Below are positions 11,130-23,914 of a stretch of 64,000 nt of DNA, in pieces. The notes beneath the pieces were generated by a model, which was not told the DNA's origin, searched no databases, and saw nothing but the letters and a program-made list of their open reading frames with translations. Every line of letters begins with the position of its first letter. Position 1 is the stretch's first letter. Made by a program: the position numbers and the translations under genes. Source of the DNA: Lotus japonicus (lineage: Eukaryota > Streptophyta > Magnoliopsida > Fabales > Fabaceae); assembly GCF_012489685.1 (NCBI RefSeq), contig NC_080044.1, forward strand, positions 83,562,732 to 83,626,731, written 5' to 3'.

Positions 11130-12995
11130 ATGGACGTGGCAGCGATTGCTGTCCGCTCACCGGCGACTCCATCGATCATCCTTCCAAGACCTAGTAACGC
11201 CGCTCGCCTTGTTTCTAATATTCGGTTCCCTCGTAAGGTATGAACAAATCGCTCACTCCAGTTATGATTGATTGATTGCTATTCAAATCATTTCTCTCCG
11301 CTGTTTATGATTGATTGTTTTTGTTTGTTTGGCAGCTATGCACAACTTCTGTGTCTATCCCCAAACAAGGTCATATGAGTTTCTCTGTTGGAACTAGAAG
11401 AAGAGCCTTAGTTGTTAGAGCAGCAGCGTCGGACTCGGATGAATCCGCTAATAAGATTGCTCCTCTTCAGCTCGAGTCCCCGATTGGACAGTTCCTTTCT
11501 CAAATTTTGATCAATCACCCGCATCTCGTGCCTGCTGCGGTTGACCAACAGCTTCTACAGCTCCAAACTGACCGTGATTCTGAATCTGATCCCAATAAAC
11601 AGAATCAAGATCCTTCTTCTTCCTCCACTGATTTAGTTTTATACAGGTTGGTTTGTTGCATCTTTTCTCATTTCTCTCTAATTTCTAAATCTTATGCGCC
11701 CTGCCCTGCAAATGCAATTTTGATTTTATTATCAAGTATAATAGAATTTGTTTGATTCATGTCAAGTATTTTTTATGTTTGAACTGGATATGTCTAGTGT
11801 AGTGCTTTCACGGTATATGAGAATTTCACTTTTTATGGTTTAACCCGAGGTGATATGCCATTGCTGATTGCTGTCTCTTCTCATGTGAAAAACTGATTAA
11901 ATCAATGAATATGACTTCAATTCTCAGCAATCAAATCTGTTTGCTTCAAGGATATTAGCTGTGTGCCATTTCATGATGTGGATTTGACTGTGTTCAATTT
12001 CAATCCTGCTTAAAATACAAACTCAGTATGCATGAATAGCTTAATGTGCTAGGGAGATGGTTTGTAACGCTGACTTCTTAATCTTCTTTCTCTTTCTGCT
12101 TTTTTCTAAATCTGATAGTTTTATTGTCAAGCAAGTCAGTTGTTGACCATTGTGCTGGATTGCAAACTTTTTTAGGAGGATTGCTGAGGTGAAGGCTAAT
12201 GAAAGGAGGAAAGCACTGGAAGAGATTTTGTATGCACTGGTGGTGCAAAAGTTCATGGCTGCTAACATTTCCCTCATACCCTCCATAACCCCAGACCCAA
12301 CCGGTAGAGTTGATTCATGGCCAAATGATGATGAGAAGCTTAAGCAGCTTCACTCATACGAAGCATATGAGATGATCCAAAACCACTTGTCTCTCATTCT
12401 GGGTAACAGAGCAGGAGATTTGACATCCATAGCTCAAATTAGCAAACTCAGGGTAGGGCAGGTCTATGCAGCATCAGTGATGTATGGTTACTTTCTTAAG
12501 CGAGTCGACCAAAGATTCCAGCTGGAAAAGACAATGAAAGTTCTTCCAAATGCAGCAGAAGACAGTAGTGTTCATAAACCTGTCAAGGACGATGCAAGAC
12601 CCGGTAATGGAGAGAACACTTCTCAAGTGATGTCTCATCCTGAATTATCTCCATGGCTTGGCGGTGATGTCAGTCCTGGTGGATTTGGTTCTGGTATAAA
12701 GCCGACTAGGTTGCGTAACTATGTGATGTCCTTTGATGGTGATACCCTACAGAGATATGCGACAATAAGATCCAAAGAGGCTGTGAGCATCATTGAGAAG
12801 CACACAGAGGCATTGTTTGGAAGACCTGAATTTGCTATTACACCTGAGGGGGCAATCGATTCTTCAAAGGATGAAAACATCAAAATTAGCTTTGGTGGCT
12901 TAAAGAGACTTGTTCTAGAGGCTGTGACTTTTGGTTCTTTTCTCTGGGATGTTGAGAGCTACGTGGAATCGAGCTACCATTTTGTCTTAAACTGA
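11130..12995 (+). CDS. plastid DUF760 / UV-B-induced-protein-like (At3g17800 type)
   Basis: Three exons, 11130-11237, 11336-11646 and 12176-12995, join in phase to 412 residues, close to the length of the Arabidopsis UV-B-induced protein At3g17800. The N-terminal 60 or so residues are rich in Ser/Ala/Arg and end near RRRALVVRAAASDSD, a typical chloroplast transit peptide. The DUF760 core runs from about SPIGQFLSQILINHPHLV through RRIAEVKANERRKALEEILY and the conserved LKQLHSYEAYEMIQNHL and VGQVYAASVMYGYFLKR stretches. A second conserved block is near the C-terminus (LRNYVMSFDGDTLQRYATIR, EALFGRPEF). The biochemical role is unknown; the name comes from induction by UV-B in Arabidopsis. The start was chosen because exon 1 begins MDVAAIAVRSP and joins cleanly to exon 2. 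The longer frame from 10988 is out of phase with it. Confidence 0.88.
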
Positions 12996-13371
12996 GCTGG
13001 GCTTTTGTTCCCGTACATCCCAATGCATGGTTTTAGACTTTTAGGGTGTTGGTACTGACTAAGCAAAATAATTTAATGTAACTCGGTGTTAAAGGTCCTA
13101 CTATTGTTCATTAATTGATGTGTATATACTATATAGTGATGTTGGCTCAAATGCCTCCCGATTAAGTTATTGACTTAATGTATTTTTTGTTTACTGTAGT
13201 GCATTTTTTAAGTTTTTTTTTCCATACTGCACTCTTCATAAGTTTATGTGCCTGAATACTTGCCAATTAAGTTAGTGACGGTAATTTTTTGTTTTATAGG
13301 TTTTTGGCATAAATTTTTCACTCGGCTCGAGCGCGTCCTTTTAAATTTATGGGTTAGAATCTTATTTTATA

Positions 13372-15247
13372 TTCTCTCCGTTCTTATTTAAGTGTCATTT
13401 TAGAAGAAATTTTTTTTTTCATATTTAACTGTCATTTTGATGTTTTAAGGTTATAATTTGTCAATTATACCCTTACTTTTTTAATAGGCTTAATTGCACT
13501 TTTGGTCCTCCACGATTACAAAAGCCACGATTTTGGTCCCCAACAAAATTTTATTGCATGGAGCGTCCCCCACGTTATGCTCCGTTAGCAACTTTAGTCC
13601 GGACCCTCTATTCTGTTAGTTTTCAAACGTTTCTCTCTCCTAAAAAAGAATTAAATATTAAATATTAAAATTAAAACTCATAAAACATGAATACCATCCA
13701 CACCTTCAACCTTCTTCAACTTTTCCAGAACCACCAACCCTTTCCTCACCCCCACCGGCCACCACCATCACACATGCCATACCACCACTGAACTTGATCA
13801 ATATCTGGGCAGAGATCACTTCTTCACCTTCAATTTTTCTCCTTCCATTTTCCTTCCTCTTGCACCCCCAATTTCTAAAGAACCAATCATGAAAGCTTTA
13901 CTGAAATTCCTATTCAGACATACCCATTGATCTTGATCCCGATCAATCTCGATCTCGACCTCTCTCCCACAATCTCCTTGTTTCTCATTTTCATACCCAT
14001 TGATCTTGTGCCCCTGCTGCTTCGGATTCTTCTTCTTTTATTCACCCACCATGCCCATGCTTCAGATTCTTTCTTCTTCCACAGCAAATACCTTTATCTC
14101 CATCTTCACCACCAATGGACCCTTTGCTTCTGATATGATCAACAACCCAGGCCAGCACCACCACTCCCCTCGTCGATCCTTCTTCACGCACATTAATGGG
14201 CTTCTGACCAACACACGCATGCTTGCTTTGATGTCATCGCTATTCAGATCCAACGATTTAGCGAGGAGAAAAAGAGCTTCAGACGGAGACAAATCCAGGA
14301 AGAGAAAGCTTCGATTTGGAACAAAACCCAGGATCAAACCCCTTTGAACAAAGCTTCAACCTTTGAAGCGACAAAGCTCAGATCTGGTACTTGCATCTTT
14401 CGTTCTGGTGGCGCGGTGCGATTTGGGATGGGGCGTTGGAGTGGCTGTGATTGTGGAAGTTTTGAGTTGGTGCAGCATCTCGATTTGTGATTCTGGGTTT
14501 TGTAGGGAGAGGTGAAAATGGAAGAGGAGGAGAAGCGGAAGCAGAAGAAGGAGTAGAAGATGTCGTTTGAGATTTCATCTCAAGCATGGTCATGGAGGTT
14601 CATACTTCAGAGGTTGGGGAAGAAGTTGATTTTCTGGGTTGGTGTGGGGGAGGGGTTTTTGGGTTGCTGGATTGGTGTTGAGGGAGTGAATTTTCTAAAT
14701 CATTGTATGTAATGCAATTCCATAGCAATCTTTATATACTTAAGCCTCTTCAATCAATTCATCTTCATATACTTAAGCCTCTTCAATCAATTTGTTCTTT
14801 AATAAAAATTATTTTTTCAATTAAAAAATTCACTTCAACAAAAAACCGTTAAGTTTTAGACGGAAAACCAATTCTGCAAACGGAGGTATTCGTTGGGGAC
14901 TCGTAATGCAATTGATTTTTGTTGGGGACCGAAATCGTGGCTTTTGTAATCGTGGGGGACCAAATGTGCAATTAAGCCTTTTTAATAACTTCACATTTTT
15001 CATAAAATTCTCCTTTCTCAATAATTATGAAGAGCTTTATGACTTTATAATTGGGTGAGAGTGGTAAATGGTTTAATGATATGAGAGAGTGGAAAAAGAA
15101 ACTAACAATCCACTATCTTGGTTGGAGAGCTTTATAACTTTATGATTGAGATGTAAGAGGGTAGAATGAGAAAAAAAACTCTAACAAACCACTATCTTAT
15201 TTAGAGAGCTTTATGCTAAAACGACACTTAAAAGGAAACGGAGGGAG
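13372..15247. mobile_element. Stowaway-like MITE, split by a MULE
   Basis: The left terminus tctctccgttcttatttaag and the right terminus, in inverse, ctccctccgtttccttttaa are inverted repeats that continue into gtgtcattttag. Both are flanked by TA. With the inner MULE and its duplication removed the MITE is about 375 bp. The CTCCCTCCGT end and TA target are typical of plant Stowaway (Tc1/mariner) MITEs. Confidence 0.7.
13487..14978. mobile_element. non-autonomous MULE nested in the Stowaway MITE
   Basis: Termini are ggcttaattgcacttttggt on the left and its inverse (accaaatgtgcaattaagcc) on the right. The inverted repeat continues through acgattacaaaagccacgat for roughly 90 bp. The 9-bp duplication TTTTTAATA flanks it at 13478-13486 and 14979-14987. 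No transposase is present. The interior contains CT-rich sequence (13680-14060) and short frames at 14000-14350 with no recognised domain. The first six bases match the MULE at 7.5 kb (ggctta), but the termini diverge afterwards, so they are separate families or subfamilies. Confidence 0.85.
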
Positions 15248-15849
15248 TAGGTTTTTAACTCGAATACTGCTAATTAAGTTTATGGGTCTGAGTGGTCACT
15301 CTTTAATCTTTATGTTTTGGAGCCAAAATGCTCATTGTCAAAATTTGTTTCCTAGTACATCCTTCTAAGCTTTTGGGCTAGAGTGCCCTATTTATAAGTT
15401 TTTAGGACCAAGCCATTTAAGTTTGTGGATTTGAGTGACCACTTTATTAGTTTTCTGACCAACATGCTTATTGTCGATTTTTTTGTGCCTGAGAGCTTCC
15501 TTTTGATTTTAGGTATTCGTGCACAATTTGTAAGTTTTTGTTCTCGAATGTCTGCTTTTTAAGTTTTTTTGACCTTAATGCCTGCTCACTCAATACTTTT
15601 TTACCCTAAATACTTGTTGTCGATTTTTTTCATGTGTGCATCCTTTTAAGTCTTATTGTCCATATCGATTGCACTATTTATAAGTTTTTAGGCTCAAATA
15701 CCCACAAATTAAGTTGGTGGAGTTGAGTTTTCGCTTTGTAAGATTTTGCGCCACAATGTCCCATTTATAAGTTTTTGGGATTGAATACGTGCAATTTAAG
15801 TTGTTGATCAAGAGATTGTTGGTCCGTGAAAGGTATGAAACTCCAGAGG

Positions 15850-16779
15850 TCATCACATTTTGGCTAACAAGAGCAAATCACAAGTGATTTAGATACCACA
15901 TCTTTATTTAAAAAAAAAAAAAGATTTAGATACCACATCTTTGCACAAAACCTTAAGGCATTGAGTTTTTTTTATAAGCAAATGTTAGTTGTTAGTAATG
16001 TTAGTAAATTAGCGTCTCATTAGGGTTCAAACCCTGGATCCTTCACCCTTTATTCCACCCAACAATAAAATGTTCAACTCTTACTACTTGAACTAACTCT
16101 TAGATGTATGATTTCTCTCACTTATAAAATGTTCAACGCTCCGCTAATTATCAAATTATCAAATGTGAGACTTCTTAACCCAAGTCATTAAGAGAAGAAA
16201 GCGCAGGGTGAAGCTCCAAGCAAGCTCTCCAACCCGTTTCTCAACACTGCAACAACGTGTCTGATTTCCACAGCTTCCTCCAACATTTCTTTTGTAACGC
16301 GATAGAAGAAGGCGTCGCACCAGAAGTAGCCTTTTGACATGATACCCAGCTTTTGAAGTGTAAGTTCCGTCGATTAATGTGGCCAAAAGAAGACGTCCTC
16401 ATGAGGTTGCAAAGGTTGGATTGATAGTTGAAAGTCCTTTTTTTTGTTACGTACGAATCACTAAAGTATCGATGGTTAGAATCAATTCACATGCATGTGA
16501 ACTGTTTCCGCATTGTCACCTTCGAGTTATGATTTTGATTTCTCAAGAAGCATCAGCAGTCAGCCAGGCAGCAAAGGCTAATTAAGATTATTCAGCAATA
16601 TTATTATTTATGTTTAGACAATACAAGAAGGCTACACGCGTTTATAATCCTAAGAATACACGAAACTTAATAAAGATAATAATCAACTAAAGCAGGAAAT
16701 AAAGAAAGACTATTACAAATAACTACGCGGATTTAGATAATTATAATATTATATACTAAATATTTAGCAGTAAAAATTA
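15850..16779. other. intergenic, 3' flank of the phosphatase gene
   Basis: No gene is supported. A short direct repeat (gatttagataccacatcttt) occurs at about 15887 and 15923. A stretch at 16000-16110 carries a weak B-box-like motif (gggttcaaaccc). The part near 16560-16779 is AT-rich and probably 3' UTR of the minus-strand phosphatase. Confidence 0.4.
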
Positions 16780-18507
16780 CTAGGCGACCATGACAGGATA
16801 GAACCCCTTGGATAGATTCTGAAGATGCAAAACTTTGCCAAAAATATCATAATAAACAACTTTGGCATTGATTTGTTGAAGCTCCAGAGACATGAATCCT
16901 TGTCCGTCATAGTAAAACTTGACCCCATTTGTCTTATTCTGAATGTCTCCTTTCCATGCCTTCGAACCTCCACCACTGGTTAAGAACAGGATTTGGCTGC
17001 AAGAATTAATATTAATTTTCAATCTCATCAAATTAATATTTATCATATCACGATTTAGTTGAAGGCTATTCAGCTAACAAACACACACCTATTGGTGCTA
17101 GTTATATGTTCCAAGCAATGGTCGTGCCCATTAATGTACATATCAACATTGTTTTCCTGCAATGCAATAATAAGTTTATGATGCATGGAATTTAAATTTC
17201 TCAGTAAATGGTATTGAATGCAATTATATGTTTGGGTAAATGACCTCAAGGATTGGCAGGAGCTGTCTTATGAGTTCTTTGGTGTCACCGTGGTGTCCTA
17301 TGCTTCTTATAGGGTGATGTCCAACAACAATCTTCCACTTGGCAGTAGAAACCTTCAGTGCTATTTCCAGATCCTATGTTTAGACACAAAAATTTGTTAC
17401 TTGTGATGAATCTAATTAATGATGATAATTTCTCCCTATGTTTACCCTTAAGAGATTTGATAAATATTTGTCCCTTGGAAGTACTCCTCTCCAATCATAC
17501 TTGTGATCCTTTGGCTTAAAAAAATATTTGTCCACAAAAGGTGTTGTATCAACGAAGAAGAACTCAGCAATTTCTGGGAATTAAGTTTCAAGATTAGAAA
17601 AACAGTTAATAACGTGCTATATATGTTGGATATAATATGCCTTTAATTTATAAAGAAGCTAACTCACCAGTATCAACAATAAATGATCTTTGGCAAAACC
17701 ATCTATGATCAATATTATGAAGGATAGGATTTAATTGTGCTTCAACATCTCCTCTGTAGTCATGATTGCCCAAGACTAGATATAGATGACATACATTTAA
17801 GCGATGTACACACGAGATAGAAAAATTAGAGGAATGATACCTGAATGGACAATTCTATCTTAGACTATGTTAAAAACTGATTCACCCATTATCCATGTTT
17901 TTCCTACTAACATTTAATACATCTTATTTACAATATACTCCTTACATGCTAAAATTAATTTGTAGAGAAACCATTTTAACTTTTGCATCAAATTTTTCTT
18001 GGTCCAACTATAGACAAAACACAGACGTATAAGCTTGTAAATAGGAGTAATTTAGTGCTTATACATGTGTCGATTTGTTGGTATGAGAAGAGAACTCACC
18101 GTTATACCATTGTTTTTGGAGGCTCTTGGAAGTGTAGATTTGTGAGAAGGAAGATTCAAATGCAGGGTCGTGTATACCGGTTAATCCATCGTCATAGAAA
18201 TTGTCTCCGGTAGATATCACAAAGTCAATATCTAACTTTTCAGCAACTCTTGCCATCTGAAATATATTATAGAGATGAGCAGAGAAATTATTTTCTTCGA
18301 ACAATAAATAATAAAGTAATAGACCTGATTAGCAACTTGAGATTGGTTGTATGCTCCTTTCCTTCCCCAATCTCCAATGACCACTAAGCTAAGTGAACCA
18401 TCAGCTTTGACAGGGTGCTCTAGGCGTTGGAACAGAGCTGATGACGCAGGAACAAACAACAGACTAATAAAATTGAAACCCATCCATAGACCAGCGGCAC
18501 CACCCAT
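16780..18507 (-). CDS. small purple acid phosphatase, secreted
   Basis: Metallophosphoesterase that releases phosphate from organic esters at acid pH, in the apoplast or vacuole. Seven exons on the minus strand (18507-18325, 18256-18100, 17775-17668, 17573-17446, 17373-17245, 17156-17089, 16996-16780) give 329 residues, the size of the low-molecular-weight plant PAPs (PAP3/8/17 group). Residues 1-24 form a hydrophobic signal peptide ending near ASSA. All five metal-binding motifs are present: GDWG (45-48), GDNFY (78-82), GNHD (116-119), GHHP (210-213) and GHDHC (245-249). The protein is therefore predicted active with a dinuclear metal centre. It ends at [10 protein letters not shown]. The ATG at 18507 opens the signal peptide and no closer alternative exists. 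The neighbouring annexin is on the same strand but is an independent gene. Confidence 0.93.
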
Positions 18508-18614
18508 GTTTATTGTTTTTGTGTGACGCGCGTCTAATAGATTAGATATAGTATACGATGAGTGTTTCTTTCTAGCTCTTCATGCACTAATATTATTCAT
18601 TCACATTCTTATTC

Positions 18615-18627
18615 ATATATATATATA
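18615..18627 (-). promoter_or_regulatory. TATA-like run upstream of the phosphatase
   Basis: An alternating TATATATATATA run lies about 110 bp upstream of the phosphatase ATG on the minus strand. It is plausibly the TATA element, though such runs are common in this DNA. Confidence 0.3.
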
Positions 18628-18997
18628 CGAAAAAGAGAAAATGAGCAACATATATAGATTCTGATTCCTAAGGAATATTACTATCAAAATAAAAATGGCA
18701 TGGATAGTTTTATCTTGTACGTGCTAATTGGCACGGCATGAATAATTGTGTAACCAAAATGCTACTATTGGACAAGCCGAGAAAATGAATTGCTACCATG
18801 TGGACGCCAACAGTTGGATGGTGTCACTGGGTTGGGCCCCATATTTTTTAGTACTGTACACGCAGCTTCGTAGCAACCTCCTAGTTCAAGACAAGACAAA
18901 ATTACAGTACTCTGATGCTTGATTACGTACACGCAAAGCTAGCTCCATTTAATCAGAACCAGTAAATTCAAGTGGCGAAGGAAGGCAGAAGCAATGG

Positions 18998-19247
18998 GGT
19001 TGGATCCTCTCCATCAGCTTCTCTCCATCTCCTCTCCATCCAAAATCTGAGCCATTGATTTTGAATTTTAAAGGTGAGGATTAGTTCGTGTTTTCTCTCT
19101 CTTCTTAAATTGATCCAAGCCTTTAAATACAATTCATTTTTTCTCTCTCTTCTTAAATTGATCCAAGCCTTTAAATTTCAAAATCAATGGCTCAGATTTG
19201 GATGGAGAGAGAATGGAGAGAAGCTGGATGGAGAGGATCCAAATCTT
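18998..19247. mobile_element. MITE-like inverted repeat (hairpin)
   Basis: The left arm ttggatcctctccatcagct ... ccattgattttgaattttaaa (19000-19070) is the inverse complement of the right arm tttaaatttcaaaatcaatgg ... ggatggagaggatccaa at about 19166-19245, giving nearly 75 bp of stem. The loop contains a direct duplication of tctctcttcttaaattgatc. A transcript would fold into a strong hairpin. No target duplication is resolved. Confidence 0.65.
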
Positions 19248-19269
19248 GTGAGCAAATGATAAAAAAAAA

Positions 19270-19463
19270 TGCACATCTTTTGAACTACTCATAGATCTTC
19301 AGCATCACACCACATAATTCTATTTAGCTATTAATTAAAAGATCTTTTGAACTGCTCATACAATATTCAACATCACACCACATAATTCTAATTAGCTATT
19401 AACTAACACATCTTTCGAACTGCTCATACAACATTTCAACATCACACTACATTAAACAACATC
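19270..19463. repeat. three tandem copies of a ~68-bp unit
   Basis: Units begin atcttttgaactactcat, atcttttgaactgctcat and atctttcgaactgctcat, each followed by a catcacaccacataattcta variant. They lie immediately downstream of the annexin stop codon and may be transcribed in its 3' UTR. Confidence 0.8.
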
Positions 19464-19481
19464 CAACATTTTGAGTTTTGA

Positions 19482-22345
19482 CTACTGGTTGGGACCTAAA
19501 AGTGAGAGGAGAAAAGCCCTGTAGTTGCCGGATGTTTCTGAGTGAACTGCATCGTTCAGAGTCTTCTTGTATTTCTTTAAATATTCAGCTTTAATATTAT
19601 GTAAATCAATCTCTGTCCTTGTTACAATCACCCTTATAAGTTTTGTGTCATCAGTCCCCAAACCTTTCATTGCCTTATGTAAGACCTGCATGGATTGGTG
19701 GCAAAAGCGAAAAGATTTATCCTTGTCTAATCTTAGAAGTAAGATTTATCCTTGACTATTGGTAGATGAACAAGATCTAGAAAATGGAGGGTATCAGTAG
19801 ATGCAAATGCAATCACTAATGCAAACACATATGACTGCAATGGCAATAAATAACCAAAAGATGCATATGTCAAAATGAAGCATGCACCTCTACAATGGCT
19901 TAAGAAAATATGTTACTATTCCTTGCATAAGCAGATATAGATTCACAAAAAGTGCACAAGTTTAAGTCCATCCAAAAGCTTAAGGTTGGCGTCAGAAAGG
20001 ATATATTTCGTTGCTCTTATTAAATATGAACAATTTATGCAGAACATGTTGAAAGGAAATCAGATAGAGAGAGAGGGAGAGAAACTTCTTCATGCCATAT
20101 TTTGACAAATTGAATGATTACCATTACCAAGTTTCTCACATTATCAATTGCATAAGTTTCTTTAAAAAATTCAGTGCTAATGTTGCTTATAGACGTTCAG
20201 TGAACAAAGAAAAATCTTCAGCGCCAGGGGCAACATATAATCCACATAATAAAGTGAAAGAAAATTTATGAATAACTTCCAATGAATTTTTTATTTATTT
20301 CAGTAAGACAGATAAAAGGCACAAACTGGTAGAGAAAATACTGAACAAGTTTATGTGCAACCTAAGGTGGCATTGGGTAGATAGGTTAGAACTTAGAGCA
20401 TAACATAACATATAGGTTCTGTTCTATGTTTGTTATATAAATAAAAACAAAACAAAAAGATATAAAGGTAGGAAAAGTTATACATTTTGGTTCCATATAA
20501 AAGAGCAGAACCAAAAAAACAACATAGAACAAACGGTTCTGTTTCTTGCTATCTATGTGACAAACGCTACTTAATTGTTCCATAACAAGTAAATACAAGC
20601 ATACAACTATTTTAGAGAAAAACTTCAACACTCTCCACCACAACCCATCCATACACTAAGTATTTTAAGAAGAGTTATACCAATAATACACTCTCTAACA
20701 CCAACACACTTATTTCAGCACACGATTTACTATTGGGTATAGCATCTAAAATTGAAGTAAATGGGGAATACCTTTGCGAAATACTTTGCAGGATTCTCAG
20801 CACATTGGACCATTGTCAAAAGTGCATGAGCAAAATTCCCTGATGTTTCTTTCTTTACTGCCTGATATACTTTCAACTTGGTTAAGAACAAAAAATAAGA
20901 CCTCTATAAAGCCTACGTTCATCGAAATAAAAGTGGTAAATATACCTTCTTCAATGAATGTCCATAAATGTCACGGTAAAAATAGTTTATGGCAGCCAAA
21001 TGTGCCGCACTACGTTCGCTGAATATTTGCACAAAAGTTTTCTCATCAGTTCCCAGTTTCTTCTCCCCAGCTTTGTAGAGAACATTTGCATCCTTCTGAG
21101 CCATTTCTCTATTAACCTCAGGACCTTCATGACGTGGTGTGCTTACATATGCAAGCAGAATCTGAATTGAGGTTTTTCCATAAAAGTATCAGTAACAAAA
21201 GCTCCATTGATTGAATATCTTGCAAGGAATTCATAAATGAATATAGAGAACAAATTGTCAATTGAGACAAATTTTACATCCAATGGGAATCAGGAGACAT
21301 ATTAAGTAACACACACTTGCACCAAGACAGAGAGAAGAAGAATCACCTTTTTATGATCCCCAGAGGTGTTTCTTTCAATGTCATGCTCAAGATAAGTGCC
21401 AAATTTAGAATGGTATATCTGTCTTAAATATTGTAGTTGAGATGGTGTGCGTGAACATATTACTTCAGTAGCGGTTTCAAGATTTTTTGCCACAGTTAGA
21501 GACTGCTTAAGGATTATTGCATCACGGCCTGCAGGGTCATGCATCCAAAGCAGAACTGCAGTCTGAAAACCAGAAAAATAACTAGAGATTGTTAGAAAAG
21601 TGAAACATAGCCCCTTCAATTGTCTAAACTCTAGGATACATATAACTCGATTGATAGTGGCCAACAGTTGTCTAGTTGATGAACTACAATTGAGTTCATC
21701 ACAATAACACAATTGTATATACCTCCAACTTTCCAGAAAGCTCAGAAGATAAACGTTTGAGAAGGTCCCCAGAATACATAGTTCTGTATTCTTGTTGGAT
21801 GTAGGCACGCTGCGTAGCATCTCTATGTGCAAGTATATTGATGACTATGCTAGTATCACACCCAAATCCTGTAAAAGGATTGAGTTAGAACAAAAAGTAA
21901 GGGTTCCGAGGATGAAAGGGGCTTCTTAATTCTTATTAAAGTAGAGCAAGTCTAAGAAGAATTTCAACAGCAATATCTACATGAGAATAACGTAAGGACA
22001 TGTTACAATTTTGTCAAGAAAAAAAAACCTAGTATTCTTTTAAATAGAAAAACAAAGGTGTCTGTCTCATTGACTTAGTTTATGAATTATGATAAAATGG
22101 TTCCATCCCATGACACAGCAATTAAACCCCCTTAACTGCAAAGAATCTTAATATTGATAGTGTTGATCGATCAACATGGTGATAGAGAAATTTCGAACAA
22201 TTATTACCAGGCAAAGTTCCAAAGTTATCACCAGAAAGATAAATTTGAAGAGAGAGACAGAGAGGGTACCCTTGAAAGCACTGTAAAGTTGGATCGCATC
22301 ATCTCTCGGGGAAGGAGGAATAGGGGGCACATTGAGCGTAGACAT
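19482..22345 (-). CDS. annexin, close to annexin D5
   Basis: Calcium-dependent phospholipid-binding protein of the cytosol and membrane periphery. Six exons on the minus strand (22345-22270, 21868-21723, 21562-21347, 21161-20946, 20861-20772, 19685-19482) join in phase to 315 residues, the standard plant annexin length. Four annexin repeats are visible. Repeat 1 starts [20 protein letters not shown]. Repeat 2 contains [12 protein letters not shown]. Repeat 3 has [20 protein letters not shown]. Repeat 4 has [20 protein letters not shown] with the intact GxGTDD type II calcium loop. The protein ends [10 protein letters not shown]. The first-repeat loop GFGCDT deviates from GxGT, as in other D5-type annexins. 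The [10 protein letters not shown]-terminus and [13 protein letters not shown] text resemble Arabidopsis ANN5, which is linked to pollen and membrane traffic; that role is an inference from similarity. Confidence 0.93.
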
Positions 22346-22599
22346 TTTCCTGTATCAAAACACAAACTAGAAGAAAAATGCAGATGAAGAAAAAAAGACG
22401 GGCAACGTAATAAAATAATCACTTGATTCCATTTAACAATTCAGAGCTTGTCTTCATCTTTGCGTTCAAAAAGCTTGAGTATCGTGAGAGAGTTTTTTTT
22501 TTTTTATAAGCAGTGAGAGAGTTCTTAACTACGGCTCCTTCAAAAAAGTTACTACAGTATTTATTTAATTTTTTTCTTATATTCTCATCTAATAAATTT

Positions 22600-23490
22600 T
22601 CTTTCACTCATCATTTTTCATATTAATTAATCACAAGTTCACAACTTATCTAGTATTAATTATATTTCTTTTCTATTTAAGGTAAAATTTAATAATTTCA
22701 CATTATATAATAAAACTAAGTAAAAATAATTTATTAATATTATATTAATAATAATTCTCATCTTACTTTTTTGTCACACCACCTTAAACAATAAATTTTA
22801 TAAAATGAATGAAATATTATCTTCAATCACGTGCTTTGCACTTTCATAGGTGTACTTGCAACCAATTAATATAAGTTTAATTAGTTTTGCGCGGATATTA
22901 TAACATTGAAATTCATGCATTGTCATAATTACTTTTGAATTTAAAAAAAGTAAATATGGAGAATAAAGAAATGCGAAGTTTAGAGCCAAGTTGAATTAAA
23001 TAATAATAATATGTTATGATGTATAAGCCGTAAGAAATAAATGATTTTTTTCTTTAAATCATCTATGTCTAGTAAAATTATAGTTGGTGAACAACTTTTC
23101 GGGAATATCCTTTGAATTCCTATTAAGGAGAGATCTTTTGCTATTCTCGTCAATATGTCCCTAGTGTCCTACTCGATAGTTTGAGAGTGGTTTCTCTCTA
23201 TTTTATCTTCATTGGACACAAAAACGTGTGATGCTAAATTTAATAAAATTGCACGTGTAAATATGAATGTAGATGTTAAAATACTCTTTGATTAATTATA
23301 ATGTCAAATAAACATTATTATATGGCGGAGACAAACTAGACTTCTGAAGAGAGTGATGCTAAGCCTAAAGAAGGTGACTATGACATGGCCAAGTCCCCCC
23401 TTGGTTCCGCCACTTATACCTCATTAATTTTTTTGATTTTTTCTATCAAACCAAATTTGTCACGCATTAAAATAAGTTTTTATTTGTAGA
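22600..23490. other. intergenic, AT-rich
   Basis: No coding region, RNA gene or clear repeat is seen. Only short frames of biased composition occur. Confidence 0.5.
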
Positions 23491-23496
23491 GACTAA

Positions 23497-23535
23497 CTAG
23501 TGTTTTTACCCGTGCGCTGCACGGCGAAAAACGAT
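23497..23535 (-). mobile_element. Helitron 3' terminus (hairpin plus CTAG)
   Basis: On the minus strand the sequence reads CCGTGCAGCGCACGG (a short GC-rich hairpin), then GTAAAAACA and CTAG, followed by host T. This is the canonical Helitron 3' end: a subterminal hairpin 10-12 nt before CTRR, inserted before T. The decayed Helitron helicase just upstream on the same strand agrees. Confidence 0.8.
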
Positions 23536-23914
23536 TATAAATTTCTTACATTTGATAACATCATCGTTTTGAGAATGAAAATGAAATCTTAAGACTTTAA
23601 ATAGAACAGATTTGTTGTGATGAACATAAAATACAATTGAACCAAAATTGAAAAAATATCCACAACAATAAAATCTCAATTGAATCACAACAAAATCCCA
23701 ATATTACAGCAATACAATTCAGCAACAATAAGAGCTTCCTCGTGCATTAGAGTTGTTTGTTCTCCCACGTTGAGTTCAAATCTATTGTATCTGCAACAAT
23801 TTGGAAAATGATTAAAATAAGACAAAATAAAATACAACATGTTAATTACAATGCGCATGATACAAAGAATTATAAAATATAACATAAAAATTCTAACCAT
23901 TCATATGTTATGGA

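Larger units (their letters stand above)
13140..15840. repeat. degenerate minisatellite-like array, interrupted
   Basis: Short phrases such as taagtttttgggctcgaatg and aattaagttggtgg recur every 40-70 bp at 13140-13345 and again at 15250-15840 with many substitutions. The two blocks were probably one array before the Stowaway/MULE nest (13372-15247) inserted. It is non-coding. Confidence 0.5.

Noticed and set aside
14000..14347. Captured gene in the nested MULE
   Set aside because: The frames show no recognisable domain, splice pattern or similarity I can defend.
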